Assembly (NCBI RefSeq): GCF_007744255.1
Contig: NZ_CP036267.1
Location: 62,001-126,000 of the forward strand
Source: Thalassoglobus polymorphus
GTDB lineage: Bacteria > Planctomycetota > Planctomycetia > Planctomycetales > Planctomycetaceae
Direction: 5' to 3'
Length of the DNA stretch: 64,000 nt
The notes under the pieces: model-generated
Databases searched by the model: none
What the model was told of the DNA's origin: nothing
What the model saw: the letters and a program-made list of their open reading frames with translations, nothing else
Program-made: the position numbers and the translations under genes
Shown: positions 1-8,085 of the stretch, piece after piece
How the letters are laid out: every line of letters starts with the position of its first letter
How positions within the stretch are numbered: position 1 is the stretch's first letter

Positions 1-58
1 CTCTGTTTTCAATGAGGCCTCGGGATGCCTCGGCTTGTCACTCGGCTGGCAACGTCGA

Positions 59-514
59 TTAAACTCCACGGACTCGCAGGAAGCCTGCAATCGCAACGAC
101 TACGGTTGCTAGAATCAGCGTGAGTAAGGTCCAGGATTGCGAGTTCTGTCGCATCTTTTCAAACGCTTTCGCACGTCCCGGTAGCACCGATGCGATGAAG
201 AAGACCACAAAAGCGAGGAGAATCTTGATTCCCATATACATGTGATATTTTGAATCACCAGCAGCTTTGTGTTCTGGAATCGCGACCGCGATGTAGTTGT
301 AGAAACCGGAGAAGATCAATAAGCCGATCGCCATTCCTACAAAGGCTCGCCATTTCTTCATAATCCGTTCCTTGAATGCTTCGTGCTCCGCTTCGGGGAG
401 CTCCTTGGCAGCAGGTTTGAGGACCATGAATATAAACATTGATCCACCAAACAGGAGAATGGCAGCGAGAATATGTAAAACGCGTGAAATTACGTGAACA
501 GGGAAAAGATCCAT
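59..514 (-). CDS. CopD-like small integral membrane protein
   Basis: A 151-residue protein with four predicted membrane segments at about residues 9-33, 56-78, 94-112 and 127-145, separated by short charged loops. The hydrophobic pattern and an early His-rich first helix (VHVISRVLHILAA) resemble the CopD/DUF2269-like families of small inner-membrane proteins; the function is unknown and copper transport is only a family-level association. The ATG at 514 is chosen over an in-frame TTG at 523 because an AGG lies about 9 nt upstream of it. It stands alone, divergent from the isomerase gene. Recognition of the family is tentative. Confidence 0.65.
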   Translation of the reverse strand: MDLFPVHVISRVLHILAAILLFGGSMFIFMVLKPAAKELPEAEHEAFKERIMKKWRAFVGMAIGLLIFSGFYNYIAVAIPEHKAAGDSKYHMYMGIKILLAFVVFFIASVLPGRAKAFEKMRQNSQSWTLLTLILATVVVAIAGFLRVRGV

Positions 515-673
515 CGATAGCAACCTGTTGAAAGGAAGTTTTTTTTACGATTATGCACGAAGCAGGTTCGGAATGGTAGCTACAAGACGTTTGATCTTTC
601 GACCGTTCTCGGGTACTTTCTGAGGGAATCTTTGCATCAATTTCTGATAGATTATCTTTTGAGGAGAATTGCT

Positions 674-1675
674 ATGGGGCGTCCGGTCACCTTGTTTACA
701 GGCCAGTGGGCAGATCTTCCGTTGGAAGAGCTTGCCAGAAAAGCGAAGGAGTTCGGCTACGATGGGCTCGAACTGGCTTGCTGGGGTGACCACTTCGAAG
801 TCGATAAAGCTCTCTCCGACGATACTTATTGCGCCAAAAAACGTGACCTGCTCGAACGTCATGACCTGAAGCTGTTCGCGATTTCAAACCACCTCGTAGG
901 TCAGGCCGTTTGCGACAATATTGATCAGCGGCATCAGGCGATTCTTCCCGAATACGTTTGGGGCGACGGTGACCCCGCTGGTGTCAATGAGCGAGCCATC
1001 GAGGAAATGAAAAATACCGCTCGGGCAGCTCAGAAGCTCGAAGTGAGTGTTGTGAACGGGTTTACAGGTTCAAGTATCTGGCCTTACCTGTACGATTTCC
1101 CCCCAACACCAACATCGATGATTGAAGCTGGCTTCCAGCAGTTTGCAGATCGCTGGAATCCCATTCTGGACGTTTTTCAGGAATGTGGAGTCCGCTTCGC
1201 TTTGGAAGTTCATCCGACCGAAATCGCATTTGATATTTACTCTGCAAAAACGGCACTGGATGCAATTGGTCACCGTGAAGAATTTGGTTTCAACTTTGAC
1301 CCCAGCCACTTAATTTGGCAAGGTGTTGACCCTGTTGAATTCATTCGAGAATTCCCAAACCGCATCTATCATGTTCATATGAAAGATGCGGCGACGACCC
1401 TCAATGGTCGCACTGGAATTCTCTCCAGTCATCTCTCATTCGGTGATCCACGGCGTGGTTGGGACTTCCGTAGCGTTGGGCGTGGAGGAGTTCGTTTCGA
1501 AGAGATTATTCGCGCACTGAATGCCGTTGGTTACCCGAGTGATATGCCACTTTCTGTCGAATGGGAAGATTGTGGAATGGACCGCGAACAGGGAGCTGCC
1601 GAAGCTGCCGACTTCTGCCACAACATTGACTTCAAGTCAAGCGGAGTCCGCTTCGACGCCGCCTTTGGTGACTGA
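674..1675 (+). CDS. Sugar phosphate isomerase/epimerase, AP-endonuclease 2 (TIM barrel) fold
   Basis: A 333-residue xylose-isomerase-like TIM-barrel protein. The pattern expected for divalent-metal ligands of this superfamily is visible: Glu about 178 (ALEVHP), Asp about 209 followed by PSHL, a His pair near 233-235 (YHVHMKD) and Glu about 297 (SVEWED). Such enzymes isomerise or epimerise sugars or inositol derivatives; the substrate cannot be told from sequence. The ATG at 674 is preferred over an upstream in-frame ATG at 632 because GAGGAG sits 7 nt before it. No signal peptide is seen, so it is probably cytoplasmic. It is monocistronic and ends in a very strong terminator hairpin. Confidence 0.9.
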   Translation: MGRPVTLFTGQWADLPLEELARKAKEFGYDGLELACWGDHFEVDKALSDDTYCAKKRDLLERHDLKLFAISNHLVGQAVCDNIDQRHQAILPEYVWGDGDPAGVNERAIEEMKNTARAAQKLEVSVVNGFTGSSIWPYLYDFPPTPTSMIEAGFQQFADRWNPILDVFQECGVRFALEVHPTEIAFDIYSAKTALDAIGHREEFGFNFDPSHLIWQGVDPVEFIREFPNRIYHVHMKDAATTLNGRTGILSSHLSFGDPRRGWDFRSVGRGGVRFEEIIRALNAVGYPSDMPLSVEWEDCGMDREQGAAEAADFCHNIDFKSSGVRFDAAFGD

Positions 1676-1721
1676 TCGACAGGCTCAGGAATAGATCCTG
1701 TTGACACCGATCGAGATAGAA

Positions 1722-1774
1722 AGGGACCGACAAGGCGAGACCGTAGTCTCACCTTGTCGGTCCCTGATTTTTTG
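1722..1774 (+). terminator. Strong rho-independent terminator after the isomerase gene
   Basis: A near-perfect 20-bp stem (AGGGACCGACAAGG then GAGAC, pairing with GTCTC and CCTTGTCGGTCCCT) closes a CGTA loop and is followed by a run of six T on the + strand. It lies 47 nt after the isomerase stop codon. Confidence 0.9.
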
Positions 1775-1916
1775 CACTCGATGTGGTCCAAAGGCCAAGT
1801 CCGAATCGCGTTGGTGCACACGAGTTCAATACTGCTCGCAACCGGGGATAGAGCCGACTTGAACTGCGAAAGGCCGGAGAACAGTCCACGGTTGAATGGT
1901 ATCGCTCTTCGATGAT

Positions 1917-1948
1917 GCCATTATGCGATGATACCATTATGCGATGAT
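1917..1948. repeat. Short tandem repeat at the 3' end of the DUF1501 gene
   Basis: A 16-bp unit (CCATTATGCGATGATA) occurs twice in tandem, preceded by a partial GATGATG. The second copy overlaps the last codons and stop of the DUF1501 gene on the - strand, so the repeat straddles the gene end. Confidence 0.7.
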
Positions 1949-3367
1949 ATCTGTGACGACCTTGGCGGGACGGGAGTGGGTGATGATGTCGAACCGGTTG
2001 TTGTGCGGGAATTTCAGTTGCTCGTGGTCCAGTCCGAACAGCCGCATGATCGTGGCTTGGAAGTCGTTCGGGGTCACGACATTTTCGACTGCTTTGTGAC
2101 CGAATTCGTCGGTCGTTCCATAAGCCATCCCGCCACGGATTCCGCCCCCAGCCATCCAGATGCTAAACCCTTGTCCGTTGTGATCACGTCCAGCTTTCTC
2201 GGGAGAAGGATCACCTTGTACGACAGGGAGTCGGCCAATTTCTCCTCCCCAGTGAACGAGTGTCGAATCAAGCAGCCCTCGCTGTTTGAGGTCCGTTACC
2301 AATGCGGCTGCTGGCTGATCGGTTTTCTTGCAGATGTTCGTTAAGCCTTTTTTGATGCTGCTGTGGTTGTCCCAGGGTTGACCGCTATGGAACAACTGTA
2401 TGAAGCGGACACCTCGTTCGACGAGCCGTCTGGCGATCAGGCAACGAGTTCCGTATTCCTTCGTTTCTTTTTGATCGAGTCCGTACATCTTTTGTGTCGC
2501 TTCTGTTTCCTGCGACAGATCAAGAGCGTCGGTGGCAGCGGTTTGCATACGGGCTGCCAATTCGTAACTGGCGATGCGAGCATCGAGTTCGGCTTCGTCG
2601 GGATGTGTTTTTGAATACTGCTTGTTCAACTCCCGCAGGAAATCGAGATTCTGTCGCTGAATTCCACCAGCCAGGTGAGAGGGTGGTTGCAGGTTCAGGA
2701 TACGTGGTTCACGCGGTCTGAGAACGGTTCCCTGGAACATGGCGGGCATGTATCCGTTCGACCAGTTTGTTGCCCCATCGACCGGGAGACCGCCGGGGTC
2801 AGAAAGAACCATGTAGGCCGGCAAGTTTTGGGACTCGCAGCCGAGACCGTAGACCAACCACGACCCAAGTGTTGGCCGACCGAGTACACCGGGGATGCCG
2901 CCGTGGAAGTATCGGATAGAAACTTCGTGTCCGTTCGCTCCCGTGTGCATGCTGCGAATCAGGCACATGTCATCCACGATGTTTGCAGTATGTGGCAATA
3001 GTTCGGAGAGTTCCGTACCACATTCACCATGCTTCTGGAATGCAAACGGAGTTCCGAGCAACTTTTTGCTGGCAGCATTCACAAAACTGAAATGAATGTC
3101 GCCACTGTAATCCGTGCCACTGTACTTGGTAAGTTCTGGCTTGGGATCAGTGAGATCCATATGGGATGGACCTCCATGTTGAAATAGCGAAATCATCGCT
3201 GTCGCACTCGGTGCGAATTGAGGTTTTCTCGGAAGCAAATCGTTGTGCGGACGCGCAACGAGAGCTTCTGGAATAGCGTGAGCCTGTTCCTGTTGCATCA
3301 ACCAACTGAGAGCAACAGCACCCACGCCCATTGCATTCTGGTTCAGAAATTCACGTCGAGAAATCAT
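1937..3367 (-). CDS. DUF1501 domain-containing secreted protein
   Basis: A 476-residue protein of the DUF1501 family, which belongs to the alkaline phosphatase/sulfatase superfamily and is expanded in Planctomycetes. The N-terminus (SRREFLNQNAMGVGAVALSWL) has a twin-Arg-like signal ending near QAHA. Typical family features are the early FQHGGPSHMDLTDPKP, later HSGQPWDNHSS and VHWGGEIGRLP, and a C-terminal DHNGQGFSIWMAGGGIRGG block. Such proteins are usually encoded beside a PSCyt1/DUF1549/DUF1553 protein, as here: that gene lies upstream on the same strand. The two are separated by 237 nt that carry two different repeat elements. The biochemical activity of the pair is not established. Confidence 0.93.
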   Translation of the reverse strand: MISRREFLNQNAMGVGAVALSWLMQQEQAHAIPEALVARPHNDLLPRKPQFAPSATAMISLFQHGGPSHMDLTDPKPELTKYSGTDYSGDIHFSFVNAASKKLLGTPFAFQKHGECGTELSELLPHTANIVDDMCLIRSMHTGANGHEVSIRYFHGGIPGVLGRPTLGSWLVYGLGCESQNLPAYMVLSDPGGLPVDGATNWSNGYMPAMFQGTVLRPREPRILNLQPPSHLAGGIQRQNLDFLRELNKQYSKTHPDEAELDARIASYELAARMQTAATDALDLSQETEATQKMYGLDQKETKEYGTRCLIARRLVERGVRFIQLFHSGQPWDNHSSIKKGLTNICKKTDQPAAALVTDLKQRGLLDSTLVHWGGEIGRLPVVQGDPSPEKAGRDHNGQGFSIWMAGGGIRGGMAYGTTDEFGHKAVENVVTPNDFQATIMRLFGLDHEQLKFPHNNRFDIITHSRPAKVVTDIIA

Positions 3368-3432
3368 GGAGCACCATTATGTCTAAATTGATGTCTTGTT
3401 CATGGTTGCGAATAAGTTGCCAGAGCAATTCC

Positions 3433-3513
3433 AGAATTGATTCTGAAGCCTGCATTTATTCGCTCAGAGATAGAAAAAGCTGATTGTTTCAAAGGTTATC
3501 GGGCTGGTTCTGA
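3433..3513 (+). repeat. Diverged copy A of the ~83-bp terminal-inverted-repeat element
   Basis: The start (AATTGATTCTGAAGCC) and end (TCGGGCTGGTTCTGA) match, with substitutions, the ends of four better-conserved copies at about 32582, 49738, 52157 and 56947. The internal AAAAAGC segment is in the same relative position. It lies between the PSD1 gene and the DUF1501 gene, immediately beside a copy of the stop-codon repeat. Confidence 0.55.
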
Positions 3514-3519
3514 TATTCA

Positions 3520-3604
3520 TCATTTCGTCCTACCTGGTGGTGAGCCCTCTATGAAGTCATGAAAGTGGTCTCTACAGGCACGACAAGGATTGAAAATGCT
3601 CTCA
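3520..3604 (-). repeat. Stop-codon-anchored repeat (family 1), copy R1
   Basis: Read on the - strand, this begins directly after the TGA stop of the PSD1 gene with TGAGAGCATTTTCAATCC, then TTGTCGTGCC, then CATGACTTCATAGA and a diverged CACCACCAGGTAGGACG. The same order of blocks is found at about 6985-7077, 53248-53328 and elsewhere. Confidence 0.75.
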
Positions 3605-6600
3605 TCAGTCGATGTACAAGAATTCGTTCGAGGTTAATAGCATTTGGCACAAGTTCACAAGAGCCTGCCGATGAGCAGTACTCCCTTCGGGGACTCCTTG
3701 CGGGGTCGTTTCGAAGCTGGCGATTTGCTGGGCTGCAAATGAGACAGCCAGGTTCAATTCGGACTGTTCGGGTTTGCGGCATAACGCGAATTCCCAGGCT
3801 TGTTGGATTTGAGCAGGCAGGTCACGACCGTCTGGGAGTGGTCCATGGAACTGTGCTTTGGAATCGAAAGTCTGTGGCGTTCCCTCTTCGGGTGTAAACG
3901 CCACTTCGGAAGTCCAAGTGAAGGAATCAGAGTTCTCATTAGCCAGGCAGTCGAGAACGAAGTCAATCGTTTCGCCTGCGGTCACAGTGTGAACTTTTAC
4001 TGGAGTTGGTTTCGATCCGTTGAGAACATTCCATTCACCGAGTAAGCCTTGCACTGAAGAGACGATGCGTCCGCGTACGCCATCACCATTCGGGCTTCCA
4101 TGGCTCAGTTTGCCAGTAATCTTGAATTCACCAGCTGACTTCGCAGTCCAGCGACGAATCGAACCTTTGTCCGGTTTGCCGGGGTGTCCACCGGTTGAAT
4201 TCACGAAGGACCAGCCGATTACGGGATCGGGAACTTTCTCTCCTCCTTGCCAGCGGTTGTCTCCCCACACGGGGTATGGAGTAAAGATCGTTCGCTTTGT
4301 TGTTTCGTCATACATGCCATACCCGTACGACCACGAAGATGCCGAGTCGGGGATTTTGGGGAGAGCTGCGAGACGGTCAGCTGTGAGTGGGGGGGCATCT
4401 TTCATTGCACGATCCGCAAGTTTTCCAGCTTGATCGAGAATAAATTCCCCATTGAGCAGCATGAGTGATTGAGTCGCAACGGTCGACGAAGACCGCGATT
4501 CGCAGTTCACTTCCATCACTGGGGCATCGAACATTTGCAGCATCGCGACGGGTTGGGATCGCCGAACTTGAACGTACAAGCTGCGGCGAGATTGCGAACC
4601 ATCGACCACGACCTGACCGGTTTCGTCTTCTTTGATTGCGGCAGGGGCGCCGCCGATCTCGGCACTTAAGCTTCCTGAAGCTGCCAACATTCGATCCCGG
4701 ACAATTTCAGCATCGAGTCGCTGTAATGACTTCCGCCAGTAGAAACGGTTTTCCTGGTCGAGTTCGTTCTTAGCAGGATCACGAAATGTCGATTGTCGCC
4801 AAGTTGTGGAAGAGAGGATCACTCGATGTAATTTCTTTAAGCTCCAACCTTCTTCCACGAAGCTCGCAGCCAGCCAGTCGAGTAGTTCTGGGTGTGAAGG
4901 TTCTCCACCCAGCTTGCCGAAATCTCCTGCTGTAGGGACAAGTCCGACGCCGAAGTGGTGCATCCAGACTCGGTTTACAATTGTTCTGGCCATCAACGGA
5001 TTCTCTTTTGAGCTGAGCCAGTGAGCAAAAGCAAGACGCCGTCCACTAGTGGGGAGTTCAGGATTGTCTCGCGGGAACGGTTCTGCTTTTCCTTCTGGCA
5101 TCACAACGGCAACCGGTCCTGGTTCGATCTCCTGCTTCGGTTGATTGTGGTCTCCACGATGAAAGAGCTTTGTGACCACTGCATGGTTTGCTGGCTCTGT
5201 CAGAACTCGCAGGAATTCTTCAGGTGGTTTCTGTTTGCGGATTTCGGCAATCTTTTTATCAAACCCTTTGAGTTCCTCGGCAGCTTTAGGGAGGTACTGA
5301 TAGAGCACTCCTGGAGTGATCTTGACACTCGGATTCTTGTCGAGCAGTTGCTTTTGTTCAGGGGTACGTTCTTTGACGGCTGTTTCGTATGCAGATTTCA
5401 GTTGCTGGCGTAAGGGCTCGTCATACTTCAGCAGTTCCTTCTCAAGTGCCTGCTGCATGTATTCTTTTTGCTTGACGCTTTTCTCCGCAGCGATCTTTTT
5501 GACTTCTGCTTCAATCTTGGCAGCCGCTTCGCGATCGGCCTGAGTATAAAGTGAAACGAGCCGTTGGGGAGGTGTTTTCCATTGCTTCCAATCGAGAGCT
5601 GGTTCAAAGACAGAACGGACGGCGAAGTAGTCGGCATGTGAAATTGGATCGTAACGGTGATCGTGACACTGAGCACAATTCAGGCTCATACCCATCAGCG
5701 AATTCCCGACAATCTTCATGGTGTCGGCAATCACTTTGTTTCGCGCTTCGGGGCTGTTGTCGCCTGAGCCGGTTCCGTCAGCTGCGAGTCGTAAAAATCC
5801 GGTCGCTGTCAGGAGTTCGATTTGTTCAGCTGTCCAGTCTCCCTGTTTCGGTCCGGCGAGTTCGTCACCAGCAAGTTGCTCTGTCACAAAGCGGTCGAAA
5901 GGTTTGTCTGCGTTCAGCGAATGAATCACATAGTCACGATATTTCCAGACCCATGGGCGAGTAGCGTCTTTGTTCGTAAACCCTTCTGAATCGGCATAGC
6001 CTGCAACGTCCAGCCAGTGGCGTGACCAGCGTTCGCCATAGTGAGGCGAAGCAAGGACTGCGGTGAGCAACTTGTCGTACCAGTCGGCATCGGTCGTTTC
6101 GAGCCAGTGCTTCAGTTCGTCAGGTGCAGGGGGGAGACCGGTGAGGTCAAAGTAGACTCGTTTGATGAGTGTCAGTCGGTCTGCATCTTCGGAGAACGAC
6201 AAGCCCTCTGGCATCGCAGCGAGGATCAGTGCATCGATCGGCGTGCGGACTCTCTCTTCTTTCATCTCCGGAATCGCAGGAGGCGTGATCGGCTGATAGG
6301 CCCAGTAACTTCGTTCTTCGACACTTAGCGGAACTCCATCACCAATCTCTTCTGGTTCTGGTCGATGCGTGAGTGCTCCACCTTGAATCCAGCGTTCCAG
6401 AATCGCAATTTTCTCAGCGGGGACACGGGCTTCCCCAGGTGGCATTTCGCCTGATTTCAATCGTTCCAGCAGCAGGCTGGCAGATGCGTTGTCCAAGTCA
6501 ATCGCGGGTCCAGAATCTCCGCCTCGTTTCAGGAATCGGACAAGACGCAAGTCGAGATTGGCTTCCATCTCTGTGGTTGCGCCGTGACAGTCGAAGCAGA

Positions 6601-6730
6601 ACTCTCGAAAGATCGGTCTGATCTCTGACTCAAAGCGAGGGACATTCACATCCTCTGCATTTCCAAGCTGAGGAACACAGAGCAGACAGAAAAGGGTTGA
6701 CCACCATGGCGCAGGTTTTCTCACGGTCAC
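3605..6730 (-). CDS. PSCyt1/DUF1549/DUF1553 (PSD1) secreted cytochrome-type protein
   Basis: A 1041-residue planctomycete protein. After a signal-like N-terminus (TLFCLLCVPQLGNA) comes a PSCyt1 domain with a CxxCH haem motif at about residues 44-48, then DUF1549 (PSCyt2) with a second CxxCHxH near residue 350 (CAQCHDHRYDP), a charged coiled-coil-like stretch (about 400-480) and DUF1553 (PSD1). A segment at about 790-945 (SYGYGMYD to VAFTPEE) is β-rich, interrupts PSD1 and resembles an inserted jelly-roll domain. The family is predicted to be extracytoplasmic and haem-binding, linked to polysaccharide use, but its reaction is unknown. The start is GTG; a second GTG six nt inside (6724) is equally possible and there is no ATG nearby. 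It is probably transcribed with the DUF1501 gene. Confidence 0.93.
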   Translation of the reverse strand: MTVRKPAPWWSTLFCLLCVPQLGNAEDVNVPRFESEIRPIFREFCFDCHGATTEMEANLDLRLVRFLKRGGDSGPAIDLDNASASLLLERLKSGEMPPGEARVPAEKIAILERWIQGGALTHRPEPEEIGDGVPLSVEERSYWAYQPITPPAIPEMKEERVRTPIDALILAAMPEGLSFSEDADRLTLIKRVYFDLTGLPPAPDELKHWLETTDADWYDKLLTAVLASPHYGERWSRHWLDVAGYADSEGFTNKDATRPWVWKYRDYVIHSLNADKPFDRFVTEQLAGDELAGPKQGDWTAEQIELLTATGFLRLAADGTGSGDNSPEARNKVIADTMKIVGNSLMGMSLNCAQCHDHRYDPISHADYFAVRSVFEPALDWKQWKTPPQRLVSLYTQADREAAAKIEAEVKKIAAEKSVKQKEYMQQALEKELLKYDEPLRQQLKSAYETAVKERTPEQKQLLDKNPSVKITPGVLYQYLPKAAEELKGFDKKIAEIRKQKPPEEFLRVLTEPANHAVVTKLFHRGDHNQPKQEIEPGPVAVVMPEGKAEPFPRDNPELPTSGRRLAFAHWLSSKENPLMARTIVNRVWMHHFGVGLVPTAGDFGKLGGEPSHPELLDWLAASFVEEGWSLKKLHRVILSSTTWRQSTFRDPAKNELDQENRFYWRKSLQRLDAEIVRDRMLAASGSLSAEIGGAPAAIKEDETGQVVVDGSQSRRSLYVQVRRSQPVAMLQMFDAPVMEVNCESRSSSTVATQSLMLLNGEFILDQAGKLADRAMKDAPPLTADRLAALPKIPDSASSWSYGYGMYDETTKRTIFTPYPVWGDNRWQGGEKVPDPVIGWSFVNSTGGHPGKPDKGSIRRWTAKSAGEFKITGKLSHGSPNGDGVRGRIVSSVQGLLGEWNVLNGSKPTPVKVHTVTAGETIDFVLDCLANENSDSFTWTSEVAFTPEEGTPQTFDSKAQFHGPLPDGRDLPAQIQQAWEFALCRKPEQSELNLAVSFAAQQIASFETTPQGVPEGSTAHRQALVNLCQMLLTSNEFLYID

Positions 6731-7074
6731 TCTTCTTCACAGGAGGGAGGGAATGGGGCGGGAACTGAAGGACGTGGCGCCGCAACAGTCGAGGATCGTA
6801 TGTTGGTAATTGTCCCACAACTAATTCGTGAGATCAATACTGGACGAATTTACAGAAAGGCTTTCGCCCTTATTCGAAGTAGACATTTAGGGAATTGTGC
6901 GGGCCGATCGGTTGTGAGGGATGGTTCAGGTACAAGGGTTCTAATAATTCCTGAGGGCATGAACTACGTGCTTGAGAGTAAATCCAATCTCGGTCTTTAC
7001 GTTCTGCCTCGTGGGGAGCAGTCTATGAAGTCATGAAAGCGACCTTCACGGGCACGACAAGCATTGAAAATGCT
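6731..7074. other. Intergenic region between PSD1 and the dioxygenase gene
   Basis: A gap of 344 nt. The right third is repeat copy R2 (about 6985-7077). No convincing gene, promoter or terminator was recognised in 6731-6984. Confidence 0.6.
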
Positions 7075-7077
7075 TTA
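6985..7077 (-). repeat. Stop-codon-anchored repeat (family 1), copy R2
   Basis: On the - strand the element begins with the TAA stop codon of the dioxygenase gene (7077-7075). It forms the hairpin AAGCATT-TTC-AATGCTT, followed by GTCGTGCCCGTGAAGG, then TTTCATGACTTCATAGACTG, CCCCACGAGGCAGAACG and a tail ending near GATTGG. This is one of the best-preserved copies. Confidence 0.85.
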
Positions 7078-7914
7078 ATCATTTTGCGGACGTTCACGAT
7101 TCGCCCAATGTCCGCTAGCATCTTGGCCATTCACAAGAACACCCTTTTCGTTCCAGTTCATGGCAGCGTGGACATCGCAGGCTGCATATCGAAGCGTCAA
7201 TCCACAACGGCGACGGTCGCTATTGTTGGCTTCTGATCCGTGAAGTAAAAGGTCCGAATGCAATGAAATCTGCCCCGCTTTAAGCTCATCGTAAGCGACA
7301 GCCCCATATTGCTCAGGATCTTCAACAGTCTGGTTCAAAACATTATGTTCGCCCGAATCGCTGGGGCGATACGTTAGATGCCCGACGTGGTGGCTTCCCG
7401 AAACGAACTTCATGCAGGCGTTTTCAATGTCGGCATCATCAATCGCCAGCCAGACGGTGAGTGCTTTCGAAGGGGAGAGAGGCCAGTAACTCGCATCTTG
7501 GTGCCAAGCGACAGCTTTGCCGTCGTGCGGCATTTTGCAAAAGAAATGTGAGCCCCACCCCACAACATTTTCTCCGAGAATGTCGGTGACGCAGGCGACA
7601 ATTTTCGGATGCTTGAGCAGGTCATAAACTCGCCCATACTTCAGATGAGCCGAACTGATTGAATAGCTGTCTCCCCCTTCGGCAATGACCCGATTCAGTA
7701 GTTCGTCGAAATAGCTGCGAATGTCCTTGATTTCAGCATCATCGAAAATCGGAATCGGTCGGACATAGCCCTCGCGGTTGAAGTGTTCGACTTGCTCGTT
7801 AGAGAGGATTTTTGGCGATGTCACTTTGCTGGGATAGAAGGAAAGGTCCCGTTCCATCTGGTCCAGTTCTTCCTGATCGGGGATCATTTTGAATTTACGA
7901 GTTGCGTCAGACAT
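7075..7914 (-). CDS. Phytanoyl-CoA dioxygenase (PhyH) family Fe(II)/2-oxoglutarate oxygenase
   Basis: A 279-residue protein of the PhyH family. The iron-binding HxD pair is in AWHQDASYWP, the distal His in DLLLHGSEANNS, followed by an Arg-rich 2-oxoglutarate anchor region (DRRRCGLTLRY). These enzymes hydroxylate small molecules using 2-oxoglutarate and O2; the substrate is not evident. The ATG at 7914 is chosen over a TTG at 7926 because GAGG lies 6 nt before it. No signal peptide is present. Its stop codon is the first codon of repeat R2. It is divergent from the next PSD1-type gene. Confidence 0.9.
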   Translation of the reverse strand: MSDATRKFKMIPDQEELDQMERDLSFYPSKVTSPKILSNEQVEHFNREGYVRPIPIFDDAEIKDIRSYFDELLNRVIAEGGDSYSISSAHLKYGRVYDLLKHPKIVACVTDILGENVVGWGSHFFCKMPHDGKAVAWHQDASYWPLSPSKALTVWLAIDDADIENACMKFVSGSHHVGHLTYRPSDSGEHNVLNQTVEDPEQYGAVAYDELKAGQISLHSDLLLHGSEANNSDRRRCGLTLRYAACDVHAAMNWNEKGVLVNGQDASGHWANRERPQND

Positions 7915-8085
7915 CGAAAACCTCAATTGTGTTAGTATCAGGGACGATGAATATGATACCCTTTTGGAACTGGTCTCGAAACTTGTTGTTCACTTCTCTG
8001 GTACAGAGAAAGGTTGTGATGGCATCGGTTTTGAGACGGCTTCTATTTCGGCAATAAAAAACTGACCTTGATTTTCGATGTAACA

